Positions 37,917 through 49,522 of a DNA stretch of 64,000 nucleotides are shown in pieces. Origin of the DNA: Brevundimonas albigilva (lineage in GTDB: Bacteria; Pseudomonadota; Alphaproteobacteria; Caulobacterales; Caulobacteraceae); NCBI RefSeq assembly GCF_023503965.1, contig NZ_CP097298.1, positions 1,071,001 to 1,135,000 of the forward strand. The letters are read 5' to 3'. The stretch's first letter is position 1, and each line of letters starts with the position of its first letter. The position numbers and the translations under genes were made by a program. The notes beneath the pieces are model-generated. The model did no database searches. It worked only from the letters and a program-made list of their open reading frames with translations, and was not told the origin of the DNA.

Positions 37917-39248
37917 CTACTGCTCGGCGCCCGAGCGCCACAGGCTGCGGGTCAGCGGCTCGGTCAGATAGGCCAGGGCGGTGCGCTTGCGCGTCAGGAT
38001 CACGACCTCAGCCGGCATCCCCGCGCGGATCTGGTCGGCGGCGGGCCCCAGCTTGGCCAGTTCGGACGGCGGCGCCACGATCTCGACGCGATAGTGGGTG
38101 CGGCCGGTCTGGGGATCGGCGATGGCGTCGGGCGAGATCAGCGTCACCCGCCCGTGCAGCAGGGGCGGATTGCGCTCGTGCAGGCCGGGGAATTTGATCT
38201 CCGACGTCAGGCCGACGCGCAGGTTGTCGATGTAGGACGGGTCGACGTCGGCCACGATCACCTGCGAGACGTCGTCGGGCACCACCTCCATCACGGTCTG
38301 GCCCGGCGCGATGACGCCGCCCTGGGTGAAGACGGTCAGACCCACCACCTGGCCCGTCGCCGGGCTGCGGATTTCGGCGCGGGCGATCTGGCTGCGCAGG
38401 TCGGCCAGGCGCGGCTGCAGGTCGTTCAGCTGGACCTCGACCTGACGCAGCTGTTCGGCGACGTCCTCGTTCAGGGTGGTGGTCACGCCCGCCATCTGCA
38501 AGCGGGTCTCGCCGATCTGTTCGCGGGTGCGCGCGACCTGGGCGCGCAATGAGCCCTGTTCCCCCTCCAGGGCGGCGGCGGTGCGTTCCAGCGCCCGCAC
38601 CCGGGTCTGGGGCGCATAGCCGCGCGCGGCCAGGGAGCGGATGCCCTCCAGCTCCTCGCCGATCAGGCGCTGCTGTTCCGCGTTGGCCTCGATCTGGCGC
38701 TGATAGCCGTCCATCTGGTCCTGAAGCTGGCCGACGCGCTGGCCCAGCACGCCGGTCTGGGTCGAGCGGCCCGCCCCGCGCGCGGCGAACTGCTGGCGCT
38801 GGAGGCGCAGCGCCTCGTCGGCGACGGCCCGATCGTCGGCCGACAGATCGGCGAACTCGGGCGGGACCGGAAGGGCGCCCAGCCGGTCCCGCTCGGCGAT
38901 CAGGCGCGAGCGCTGGGCCAACAGGGCGTAAACCTGGCCCGCCAGGCCGCGTTCGGCGGCGCGCAGCTCTCCGTCGTTCAGCTGGACCAGCACCTGGCCC
39001 TTCGCCACATGGTCGCCTTCCGCTACGCGCAGGCTGCGGACCACGCCCCCCTCGCGGTGCTGGACGGCCTGGCGATTGCCCGAGACGGCGACCCGCCCGT
39101 GGGCGAAGGCCCCCGCGTCCAGCGGCGCAAACGCCGCCCATCCCAGGAACAGCCCGAAGAAGGCGACGATGACGGCGATGCCGGCTCGCAGCTCGAAGCG
39201 CGGAGAATCGGTCTGGGCCGGCGCGGCCCCGGCGGCGAAATCGCTCAT
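37917..39248 (-). CDS. Type I secretion periplasmic adaptor (HlyD/PrtE family)
   Basis: A 443-aa membrane fusion protein. One N-terminal transmembrane helix (GIAVIVAFFGLFLGWAAFAP) is followed by half of the lipoyl motif (GRVAVSGNRQAVQHREGGVV), a long coiled coil rich in Glu/Arg/Gln, the second lipoyl half (IRSPATGQVVGLTVFTQGG) and the C-terminal beta-barrel with the family motif GMPAEVVI. Together with the ABC exporter encoded 4 bases upstream in the operon it forms the inner-membrane part of a type I system. No TolC-like gene or obvious substrate lies in the window. The pair resembles RsaD/RsaE (S-layer export) and PrtD/PrtE; which applies is undecided. Confidence 0.88.
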   Translation of the reverse strand: MSDFAAGAAPAQTDSPRFELRAGIAVIVAFFGLFLGWAAFAPLDAGAFAHGRVAVSGNRQAVQHREGGVVRSLRVAEGDHVAKGQVLVQLNDGELRAAERGLAGQVYALLAQRSRLIAERDRLGALPVPPEFADLSADDRAVADEALRLQRQQFAARGAGRSTQTGVLGQRVGQLQDQMDGYQRQIEANAEQQRLIGEELEGIRSLAARGYAPQTRVRALERTAAALEGEQGSLRAQVARTREQIGETRLQMAGVTTTLNEDVAEQLRQVEVQLNDLQPRLADLRSQIARAEIRSPATGQVVGLTVFTQGGVIAPGQTVMEVVPDDVSQVIVADVDPSYIDNLRVGLTSEIKFPGLHERNPPLLHGRVTLISPDAIADPQTGRTHYRVEIVAPPSELAKLGPAADQIRAGMPAEVVILTRKRTALAYLTEPLTRSLWRSGAEQ

Positions 39249-40999
39249 GAAGCGGCGTCCTTGTGCACCGGGGCGGCCGGGGTCGGGCGGCCGGCGCGCA
39301 TCCGCGCCAGGATCTCCTCGCGCGGGCCCTCCATCTGCACCGCGCCGTCGGCCATCACCAGCAGCCGGTCGACGCGCGACAGGATGCCGGCGCGGTGGGC
39401 GACGATGACCACGGCCGCGCCGCGCTGGGCGGCCTGGAGCACGGCCGCCATCAGGGCCGCCTCGCCCTCCTGGTCCAGGTTTGAGTTGGGCTCGTCCAGC
39501 ACCAGCAGGGCCGGGTCGCCGTACAGCGCGCGCGCCAGGGCGATGCGCTGGGCCTGGCCGGCCGAAACCCCCTGGCCGAACGGCCCCAGTTCGGTGTCGT
39601 AGCCCAGCGGCAGGCGCAGGATCATCTCGTGGGCGCCGGCGGCCTGGGCGGCGGCCACGGCGTCGCGGTCGATCTGGTCCGGCGTCGCGCCCCGCGCCGC
39701 GGCGAAGCGCGAGATGTTGTCCTTGATCGTCCCGGCGAACAGGCTGGGGACCTGGGGCAGATAGCCGATGTGGGCGGCCAGGTCGTCGCTGTCGCGCGCG
39801 TCATAGTCGGCCCCCGTCCAGACGCACCGCGCCCGACGCCGGCGCCAGGGCCCCGGCCACGACCCGCGCCAGGGTGGTCTTGCCCGAGCCGCTGGCCCCG
39901 ACCACGCCCAGGGTCTGGCCCGGCTCAAGCGACAGGCTGGCGGCCGACAGCTGGGGCGGACCGCCCTCGACCAGGCGCACCGTCGTCCCCTCGACCCGCA
40001 GCCGCCCCGGGGCGCCGGCAGGGCGGTGCGCGCCCGCTCCTGGCCGGCGGTCTGTTTGAACAGCTCGACCAGATGGCCCCAGCTGGCGCGCGCCTGCACC
40101 AGGTTCGGCCAGGCGCCGACCAGCTGCTCGACGGGCGCCACGGCCCGGCTGAGCAGGACCGAGGAGGCGATGATCGAGCCCGCCGAAATCTCGCCGCGCA
40201 CCACCAGGAAGGCGGCCAGCCCCAGCGACACCGACTGCAGCGTCATCCGCACGAACTTGATGGCGCCGGAATATTTCCCGCCGGTCAGCTGGGCGTCGGC
40301 CTGGGCGTCGGCGGCGGCGCGGCGCTGGCCGGTCTGGCGGGCCACGCTGGCGGCGCGCATCCCCAGGGCGCGCACGACCTCGGCCTGGGCGGCCACGCCC
40401 TCCTGGGCGGCGTAGGCGGCGGTGTTGGACTGCATGGCGCGGGCCAGGCGCGGGCGGCTGTCGCGCTCGTTCAGCCAGGCCAGGGCGAACAGGACGGCGC
40501 CGCCGACCAGGGTCAGCACCCCGATCGCCGGATGCAGCAGGAAGCAGCAGGCCAGGTACAGCGGCGTCCACGGCGCGTCGAACAGGGCCAGCGCGCCGGC
40601 CCCCGACAGGGCCGACCGCACGCTGTCGAACTCGCGCAGCACCTGGCTGTTCAGCGTCCGTCCCTGCACCCCCAGGGCGCGCGACAGGATGCGCGGCGAC
40701 AGCATCCGGTCCAACCGCAGCCCGGCGCGCAGCAGCAGCCGCTGCCGCAGCCAGTCCAGCAGTCCCAGCGAGGCCAGGGCGAAGACCGCCGCCACGCTGA
40801 TCAGCACCAGGGTCGTCAGGCCGCCGCCGGTCGGCACCACCCGGTCATAGACCTGCATCATGTACAGGGTCGGCGTCAGATACAGGATGTTGACCAGGGC
40901 GCTGAAGACGGCGGCCCAGACGAAATGCGTCCGGCAGGCCCGCAGGGCCTCGGCCAGCGGCTCGGCGCCCTTGTCGTCGACGGATGTAAGCTTCAGCAC
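39245..40999 (-). CDS. Type I secretion ABC exporter (PrtD/RsaD-like), double frameshift
   Basis: An exporter of about 584 aa with an N-terminal ABC transmembrane domain (LVNILYLTPTLYMMQVYDRV is the family hallmark) and a C-terminal ATPase. Walker A GASGSGKTTLARVVAG lies in a different frame from its surroundings: one indel near 40004-40015 moves the reading out of frame and an extra G near 39811-39815 restores it (GAVRLDGADYDARD). Later motifs are in frame: GYLPQVPSLFAGTIKDNISR, the signature VSAGQAQRIALARAL and Walker B ALLVLDEPNSNLD. The start is GTG 40999 (MLKLTSVDDKG). The stop overlaps the adaptor start (ATGA). Confidence 0.88.
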   Translation of the reverse strand: MLKLTSVDDKGAEPLAEALRACRTHFVWAAVFSALVNILYLTPTLYMMQVYDRVVPTGGGLTTLVLISVAAVFALASLGLLDWLRQRLLLRAGLRLDRMLSPRILSRALGVQGRTLNSQVLREFDSVRSALSGAGALALFDAPWTPLYLACCFLLHPAIGVLTLVGGAVLFALAWLNERDSRPRLARAMQSNTAAYAAQEGVAAQAEVVRALGMRAASVARQTGQRRAAADAQADAQLTGGKYSGAIKFVRMTLQSVSLGLAAFLVVRGEISAGSIIASSVLLSRAVAPVEQLVGAWPNLVQARASWGHLVELFKQTAGQERARTALPAPRGGCGSRGRRCAWSRAVRPSCRPPACRLSRARPWAWSGPAARARPPWRGSWPGPWRRRRARCVWTGADYDARDSDDLAAHIGYLPQVPSLFAGTIKDNISRFAAARGATPDQIDRDAVAAAQAAGAHEMILRLPLGYDTELGPFGQGVSAGQAQRIALARALYGDPALLVLDEPNSNLDQEGEAALMAAVLQAAQRGAAVVIVAHRAGILSRVDRLLVMADGAVQMEGPREEILARMRAGRPTPAAPVHKDAAS

Positions 41000-41144
41000 G
41001 GAGTCTAACCTGGACGCGATCGTCCCGGACTCAGGCGCGAAGCCGGGCGGGGTGTCAAGCGAGGCCGCCTGGCGAACGCGGATCGATGGATTGAACTTTC
41101 CGCCGCGCGGGTGTGAAGTCGGCGGGCTCGAGGGAGGAAAAACA

Positions 41145-41596
41145 ATGAAGAGCAGGATGAAGATCGTCGCGGCCGCGGCCGTTTGCGCCGTGGGGCCCCT
41201 GGCCGGCGCCGGCCCCGCCGCGGCCCAGAACTGGACGCTGTTCTCCACCACCGACCGCACGGCCTATCTGGTGGACGCCGACACCCTGGCCGCGACCGAC
41301 GGGACGGCGACGACGCGTCTGGCCCGCGTGCCCCGCACCGGCGACGCCGGCGACCTCAGCTACGACACCGAGGAGGTCGAGGTCCGTTGCGCCGACCAGC
41401 AGTCGCGCTCGGGCCTCAGCGTCGCCTATGGGCCCGACGGCGCCGAGACCGATCGCTACACCGAGGAAAGCCCCTGGGAGCGCGCGCCCGACGGCACCAT
41501 CTACGCCGACGTCGTGTCCTTCGTCTGCGACGACACCCGACCGGCGGGACCCCCTATCCCGACATCGCGGCCTTCATCGCCGCCGGCCGGAAATAG
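41145..41596 (+). CDS. Small exported protein of unknown function, frameshifted
   Basis: About 150 aa. A ribosome binding site GAGGGAGGAAA precedes ATG 41145. The signal peptide (MKIVAAAAVCAVGPLAGAGP) leads to a mature domain starting QNWTLFSTTDRTAYLVDADT, typical of small secreted proteins with surface-adhesin-like beta strands (DUF4124-like or similar), and including EEVEVRCADQQSR and YADVVSFVCDD; the two Cys probably pair. One missing G near 41546-41549 changes the frame; corrected, it ends GTPYPDIAAFIAAGRK. It is divergent from the exporter operon. Function unknown. Confidence 0.65.
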
Positions 41597-41670
41597 GCGC
41601 ATTGACGGCGACGCTTGGCGCGGGGCGTAAAATGCGCGAGCGTGGCGGGGCCTCGCAAGGAGACCCCGCC

Positions 41671-42087
41671 ATGCGCCCTTCGCCCTTCGTCTCCGCCTTG
41701 GCCGTCCTGGCCGTCTTGGGGGTCGCGACCGCCTGCGCGCCCGCGACCAGGTCGAACCCGTCCAGCGGGCTTGCGGACACGCCGCGCCGGTGCTTCCAGG
41801 TGGACCGGGTCCAGAACTTCCGCGCCACGGCGGACCAGACCCTTTATCTTCGCACCTCGCGCCGCGACGTGTTCGAGGCGCGGGCGCTGGGGGCCTGTCG
41901 CGATCTGGACTGGGCGCTGGGCATCACCCTGGCGGGACAGGGCGTGTCGACCGTCTGCACCGGGGACACCGCCTTCGTCGTTCCGCGCGGCGGCGGCGCC
42001 ATCCCCGACGGCCCGTGCCGCATCCAGGTCGTGCGCCAGCTGACGCCCGAGCAGATCGCCGCCCTGCCCGACCGCGACCGGCCCTAG
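41671..42087 (+). CDS. DUF6491 family putative lipoprotein
   Basis: A 138-aa protein with a lipoprotein-type signal (SALAVLAVLGVATACAPA; lipobox ATAC). The mature part follows the DUF6491 pattern: CFQVDRVQNFRATADQTLYL, a central LGACRDLDWALGI with Cys, then STVCTGDTAFVV and PCRIQVVRQLTPEQIAALP. Four Cys in all would allow disulphides. ATG 41671 is preceded by AAGGAG. It lies 10 bases from the gyrB stop on the opposite strand. Confidence 0.75.
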   Translation: MRPSPFVSALAVLAVLGVATACAPATRSNPSSGLADTPRRCFQVDRVQNFRATADQTLYLRTSRRDVFEARALGACRDLDWALGITLAGQGVSTVCTGDTAFVVPRGGGAIPDGPCRIQVVRQLTPEQIAALPDRDRP

Positions 42088-42096
42088 CGGACGGAG

Positions 42097-44670
<2,574 letters not shown>

Positions 44671-45794
44671 CTAGCCCGCCTCCAGCGCCCCGCCGGCGAT
44701 GCGGACGAACTGGGCGCGGCCGTCCAGGCCGGCGAACAGGGCGCGTTCGGTGCCGGTCATGAAGGCCTGCAGCTTCAGGGCGACGATCTCGTCGAACAGG
44801 GCGGGCGCGGCCCTTCGTCCAGGTGGGCCGGGGCCTCGTCCAGCAGCAGGATCGGGGCGGCCGGCTGGTCGGCCAGGCGGGCGATCTGGGCCAGGATCAG
44901 GTTCAGGACCAGGGCCTTCTGCTCGCCCGACGAGCCCTCGGCGGCGGGGCGCCGCTTCTCGCGGTGAAGGGCGGTCAGGTCGGTGCGGTGCGGGCCGAAC
45001 AGCGACCGTCCGGCGGCGCCGTCGCGGGCGCGGGCGCGGGCGAAGCCGGCGCGCAGGGCGGAGACGACCTCGGCCCCTTCTGCGCCGCCTTCCACCATCG
45101 CCTCGGCCTCGCCGGCCAGGCCCAGGTCGGCCTGGGGAAAGGGCCGGTCGCCGCGCGCGTCGATGGCGGCCTGAAGGGCGTGCAGGGCGGCGACGCGGGC
45201 GAAGGCGGCGCGGGCGCCGGCCTCGGCCAGGCGCGCCTCCAGCGCGTCCAGCCAGACGGGATCGGCCTCCCGGCCCTCCTGGGCGTCGTTCAGCAGGCGC
45301 AGGCGCTCGCGCAGGGCCTTTTCATAGGCCGAGACGCTGGCGGCGTGGTCGGGATCGGCGGCGAAGACCAAGCGGTCGAAGAACTTCAGCCGCTCGGCGC
45401 GGGCGTCGGAGAACAGCCGGTCCTGCTCGGGCGTGGCCCAGACGGGACGCAGATGATCGAGCAGCCGGCCCGGCTGGGCGGTCTCGCCATTGATGCGGAC
45501 GATGCGGCGGGCGGCGCCGGGACCGGGCACGCCGGTGCCCAGCCGCGTCTCGTCGTCCAGTTCGACGCTGACGGCCCAGGGACGGCCGGTCGCCTCGCCC
45601 GGCTCGCGCCGGCCCATCTCGACGGCGGTGGCGTTGCGCAACCCCTTGCCGGGGGTCAGCAGGCTGATCGCCTCCAAGAGATTGGTCTTGCCCGCCCCGT
45701 TCGGCCCATGCAGCACCACCGGCCCGGACGCCAGATCCAGCCGCGCGCTCGCGTAAGAGCGGAAGTCGGTGAGGGCGAGGGAAATCAGACTCAA
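44671..45794 (-). CDS. recF: DNA replication and repair protein RecF, frameshifted
   Basis: RecF, about 374 aa, binds DNA and ATP and loads RecA at gaps. Walker A is [19 protein letters not shown] (about residue 30), the signature lies in [17 protein letters not shown], and Walker B in [14 protein letters not shown]. One G is missing near 44811-44813; corrected, the protein continues [19 protein letters not shown] to the stop at 44671. The start is TTG 45794 ([14 protein letters not shown]). Its upstream leader is made of the inverted repeat of the GIY-YIG element that separates it from dnaN, and no strong ribosome binding site is visible. Confidence 0.92.
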
Positions 45795-45797
45795 ATC

Positions 45798-46197
45798 TAT
45801 CCGCTCATCCCGGCGAAAGCCGGGACCCAGTCCTTTCGCTCGGCGCGATCTAGCCGAGCAATGTTGGAAACAGGTCCGCCCATGCCGGGTTCTTGCGCTC
45901 GATCAGTTCCAGCTTCCAGACCCGTTTCCATTCCTTGATCTGACGTTCGCGCGTGAAGGCGGCGTCGCGGGTATCGTGAACCTCAAACCAGACCAGCAGG
46001 GCCACGCCGTGTTTCCGGGTGAAGCCCGCGCGCAGCTTGTCCCGATGTTCAGCCACGCGACGGACCAGGTCATCAGTCGATCCGGTATAGAGCGTCCCGT
46101 TCCGGCGGCTGGCGACGATGTAGGTGTAGAACGCCAACGCCAGGCTCCGGTGCGAACGAAAGCACTGGGTCCCGGCTTTCGCCGGGATGAGCGGAAA
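45798..46197. mobile_element. GIY-YIG element with 45-bp inverted repeats between dnaN and recF (unit 2)
   Basis: Arms 45798-45842 and 46153-46197 are inverted repeats of 45 bases with only three mismatches, each containing the hairpin CCCGGC-GAAA-GCCGGG with a GAAA tetraloop. They enclose a single gene for a GIY-YIG domain. The element begins 3 bases outside the recF start codon and ends 3 bases before the dnaN stop codon, so it fills the whole gap. No duplicated target bases are obvious. Confidence 0.65.
45850..46137 (-). CDS. Small GIY-YIG nuclease domain protein (unit 2)
   Basis: A 95-aa stand-alone GIY-YIG domain: strand motifs [12 protein letters not shown] and [10 protein letters not shown], catalytic Arg in VRRVAEHR, acidic residue in [18 protein letters not shown] and the end [10 protein letters not shown]. 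It is clearly related to the product at 35279-35590 (shared LYTG, WK, LIER and NP-W-DL positions). It is read in the same direction as dnaN and recF. All conserved positions expected for nuclease action are present, so it is probably active. Its target is unknown. Confidence 0.88.
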   Translation of the reverse strand: MAFYTYIVASRRNGTLYTGSTDDLVRRVAEHRDKLRAGFTRKHGVALLVWFEVHDTRDAAFTRERQIKEWKRVWKLELIERKNPAWADLFPTLLG

Positions 46198-46199
46198 TA

Positions 46200-47318
46200 T
46201 CAGACCCTGAGCGGCATCAGCACGTACTGCACGCCCGGATCGCCCGGATCGAGGACCAGCGTGGGCGAGGCCGGGTCGGCGAAGCGGAAGGCGGCGTTTT
46301 CGCCGGTGATCTGGCCGGCGACGTCCAGCAGGTAGCGGGCGTTGAAGCCGATCTCGAACGGCTCGTCGGAATAGCCGATCTCGACCTCTTCCTCGGCCTG
46401 GCCGGCTTCCATGTTGCGCACGGTCAGCTTCACCCGGTCGTTGTCGAAGGCCAGCTTCACCGAGCGGCTCTTCTCGGCCGAGATGGTGGCGACGCGGTCG
46501 ACGGCCTTGGCGAACAGGCTGTTGTCGATGTCGGCCTGCTTGTCGTTGCCGCGCGGGATAACGCGCAGATAGTCCGGGAAGGCGCCGTCGATGACCTTCG
46601 ACGTCAGGCTGGCCTCTCCCAGCTGGAAGCGGATCTTCTGGGCCGAGACCTGGACCTCGACCGGGCCGGAGGCGTCGTCCAGCAGGCGGCGGACCTGGTC
46701 CACGGTCTTGCGCGGCACGATCACGCCGGGGCCGCCGGCGGCGCCTTCCGGCGCGGGGGTCTCGGCCAGGGCCAGGCGGTGGCCGTCGGTGGCCACGGCG
46801 CGCAGCAGGGGCACGCCCTGTTCGGCGACGGTGTGAAGATAGAGGCCGTTCAGATAATAGCGCGTCTCCTCCGTTGAGACGGCGAACCGGGTCTTGTCGA
46901 TCAGCCGGGCCAGGTCTTCCTTGGGCAGGACGTAGGACGCCCCGGCGCTGTCGGTCGACATGACGGGGAAGTCGCCCGCCGGCAGCACCGGCAGGTTGAA
47001 GCGCGAGCGGCCGGCAGACACCACCAGGCGCGGATCGTCGCCGGAATAGGTCAGCGAGACCTCGGCGCCCTCGGGCAGCTTCCTGACGATTTCGTACAGG
47101 GTGTGGGCCGGCGCGGTGATCTGGCCCTCGACCTGCACCTGGGCCTCGGCCTCGTCGACCATCTCCATGTCTAGGTCGGTGGCGGCGAAGGCCAGCCGGT
47201 CGCGCCCGGCGCTGAGCAGGACGTTGGACAGGATCGGAATGGTGTTGCGCCGTTCGACCACGCTCTGGACGTGGCCCAGGGCCTTGAGAAGCGCGGAACG
47301 TTCGATCGTAAGCTGCAT
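46200..47318 (-). CDS. dnaN: DNA polymerase III beta subunit (sliding clamp)
   Basis: A 372-aa clamp, which holds the polymerase on DNA. It starts MQLTIERSALLKALGHVQSV and shows the three-domain pattern with VERRNTIPILSNVLL, a middle TRFAVSTEETRYYLNGLYLH and the C-terminal GDPGVQYVLMPLRV, which forms the partner-binding pocket. The frame is intact. It lies downstream of dnaA. The palindromic GIY-YIG element starts at its stop codon. Confidence 0.98.
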   Translation of the reverse strand: MQLTIERSALLKALGHVQSVVERRNTIPILSNVLLSAGRDRLAFAATDLDMEMVDEAEAQVQVEGQITAPAHTLYEIVRKLPEGAEVSLTYSGDDPRLVVSAGRSRFNLPVLPAGDFPVMSTDSAGASYVLPKEDLARLIDKTRFAVSTEETRYYLNGLYLHTVAEQGVPLLRAVATDGHRLALAETPAPEGAAGGPGVIVPRKTVDQVRRLLDDASGPVEVQVSAQKIRFQLGEASLTSKVIDGAFPDYLRVIPRGNDKQADIDNSLFAKAVDRVATISAEKSRSVKLAFDNDRVKLTVRNMEAGQAEEEVEIGYSDEPFEIGFNARYLLDVAGQITGENAAFRFADPASPTLVLDPGDPGVQYVLMPLRV

Positions 47319-47425
47319 GTCGTCTCGCCCGACGCGGCCCGACTCGTAACGGCCGCGGTTAAATGGCCTTGGACACTAGCGGATCAGGCGGCGAGGGCAA
47401 GGAAGGCGACACCGACCGTGCACAG

Positions 47426-47593
47426 AATTCTCCCTCCCCTTCATGGGGAGGGTGGTCGCGAAGCGACCGGTTGGGGGCGGCCTGAAAAGGCCGCGTCGGC
47501 CCAGATGCGCCCGATCCGGAAAGCGCCGCGTCGGCCGCCCCCACCCGACCTCGCTGCGCTCGGCCACCCTCCCCATGAAGGGGAGGGAGAATT
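47426..47593. repeat. CTCCCTCCCC-family palindromic repeat directly after dnaA
   Basis: 168 bp whose ends are inverted repeats (AATTCTCCCTCCCCTTCATG and its complement, about 30 bp perfect). Each end also forms a small hairpin CCCTCCCC-TTCAT-GGGGAGGG. The centre has GCGAAGCGACC and CTCGCTGCGCTCGG arms. It starts at the base after the expected dnaA stop codon. Confidence 0.9.
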
Positions 47594-49071
47594 TCACCCC
47601 GCAGTTTCCGCGTCAGGGCTTCCACGTCGCGGGCGATCTGGTCGTCCTTGGGCATCAGCTCCTCGATCTTGCGCACGCCGTGCAGGACGGTGGTGTGGTC
47701 GCGCCCGCCGAAGCGGCGGCCGATGTCCGGATAGGAGCGGGTCGTGTGCTGCTTGCACAGATACATGGCGATCTGGCGCGGGCGGGCGACCGAGCGCGTG
47801 CGGCGCTCGCTGAGCAGGTCGGCCTGTTTCAGGCTGAAGTGCTCGGCCACCGTCTTCTGGATCTCGTCGACGGTGATGCGGCGCTCGGGCCCGCCGCGCA
47901 GGGCGGCGCCCAGCAGGGCCGAAGCCTCGTCCAGGGTGACGGCCGACAGGCGCGCGCCGGCGGCGGCGGCCAGGGTGTTCACCGCCCCCTCCAGTTCGCG
48001 CATCGAGCCGGGCGTGCGGTCGACCAGGTGGGCCAGCACCTCGGGCGCGGCCTCGCCCTTGACGACGCCCAGGGCCGACAGGGCGGCCAGGCGGTTCCTG
48101 GCCACGGCGATCTTCAGTTCGCGATCGCCCGCCTCGACCGGGCAGGTCAGGCCGGCGGCCAGGTGGCTGCGCAGGCGCGGCTCGACCTCGGTCAGGGCCA
48201 TCGGCGCGCGGTCGGCCGAGAAGACGATGCGCTTGCCGTCCTCGATCAGGGCGGTCAGGGTCGACAGCAGCTCTTCCTGGGTCGAGGCCTTGCCGCCGAC
48301 GAACTGGACGTCGTCCAGCAGCAGCATGTCGGCCGAGCGCAGGCTGTCCTTGAAGGCGGCGGTCGAACGGTCCTGCATCGCCTTGACGAAGGTCGACAGG
48401 AAGCGTTCGGCGGTCAGATAGACCACCTTGGCCTCGGGGCGCAGGCGCTGGGCCTCCCAGGCGATGGCGTTCAGCAGGTGCGTCTTGCCATAGCCGTAGG
48501 GGCCGCAGAAGAAGACGGGGTTGAAGTGGCCGTCGGCCCAGGTCGCGACCTGTTTGGCGATGGCCAGGGCGAAGGCGTTGCCCTGCCCCTCCACGAAACT
48601 GTCGAAGGTCAGACGCTCCTGCAGGCCGGCGGCGCGCACGGCGCGGGCCCCGTCGGCGACCGGCCCCACGGTCGGGGCGGCCACGCCGGACGAGAGGGCG
48701 GCCAGACGCGGCGTGGCGTCCACCACATTGCCGCCGGCGGCGGCGACCGCCGTGGCCGGCGGGGCCGACCCCACCTCGGCGCGGCAGCGCACCTCCAGCC
48801 GGCGATGCTGGCCGTCCAGGCCCAGCCACAGTTCGTTCATGCGGCGCAGGGCGTTCTTGCGCACCCAGTCGCGGGCGTAGGCGGTGGGCGTCACCAGGAT
48901 CAGCTGGCCGGCGGAATCCATCCGCACGGCCGAGGGGGCGACATAGGAGTTGAAGGGGCCGTCGCCGATCTCGGCGCGCAGGCGCACGGACGCCTCGCTC
49001 CAGATGCGGTCGAGATCGGCGCCGCCCGACCTGCCTGCCCCGTTCGCCATCGCCGTCGCGCCCCCAACCAT
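47594..49071 (-). CDS. dnaA: Chromosomal replication initiator DnaA, stop codon lost by a one-base gap
   Basis: DnaA of about 492 aa. Domain I is at the N-terminus (LDRIWSEASVRLRAEIGDG), followed by a variable domain II. Domain III has Walker A GPYGYGKTHLLNA (about residue 185) and Walker B MLLLDDVQFV. Domain IV ends RRFGGRDHTTVLHGVRKIEE. After LTRKLRG the frame as given runs through a palindromic repeat for 65 more residues to 47359. One more G in the run at 47597-47600 would give L-R-G-stop with TGA at 47596-47594, the usual DnaA end, so I take the extension as an artefact. ATG 49071 (MVGGATAMANG) and ATG 49050 are both possible starts. rpsT lies upstream, as in Caulobacter. Confidence 0.93.
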
Positions 49072-49424
49072 CGTCTCAGCCACCCGCTGCTCATCTTCAC
49101 CGTTCCGCCGCGCTTCAGGGGGATGCGTCAGGGACGACTTCTCCTGCCCCGAAAAGCATGGCTTTCCGAGCGGGGTCGAACCTCTGGACAGACATCTCCC
49201 GCCGACGCGAAACAAGGTCCCGCGCCGTCTTCATCCGTGTCGGGATGGAAGTGCGTTAGAGGCCAAAACTTACGCGCCGGGGGGTGGGGTCAACGATGAT
49301 TCGTTGGTCGATTCGCAGTTAAATTGTTTGACTCCGCCAAAGCCCAATTCTGCATGGGAATTTCGGCGTTCGACGGACGACGATTAGGGGTTCGCCCCTA
49401 GGAGGACTTGGCGTCGGAATGCAA
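49072..49424. promoter_or_regulatory. dnaA upstream region with three GANTC sites
   Basis: GANTC sites begin at 49298, 49310 and 49330, 227-259 bases before the dnaA start, in an A/T-richer segment around TTAAATTGTTTGACTC. A GGGG-TTCG-CCCC hairpin lies at 49387-49398. In Caulobacter, dnaA transcription depends on full methylation of GANTC near the promoter; the same control is likely here (inference). No good DnaA-box cluster is visible, so this is not obviously the origin. Confidence 0.65.
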
Positions 49425-49456
49425 AACGGCGAAGGAGCGTTCGCCCCTTCGCCGTT
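49425..49456 (-). terminator. Terminator of rpsT
   Basis: Stem AACGGCGAAGG pairs with CCTTCGCCGTT over 11 bp. On the minus strand the hairpin is followed by TTTTGC, a short T-run, in the right position below the rpsT stop codon at 49523. Confidence 0.8.
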
Positions 49457-49522
49457 GTAATACCTACACATTCCCATAACGAAACGGCGACAGCCGCTCC
49501 GTGTCCGGTCAGGCGTCGCCGA

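Noticed and set aside
47594..49424. Chromosome origin beside dnaA
   Set aside because: No group of DnaA boxes or AT-rich unwinding region is visible; in Caulobacter the origin lies near hemE, not directly at dnaA.
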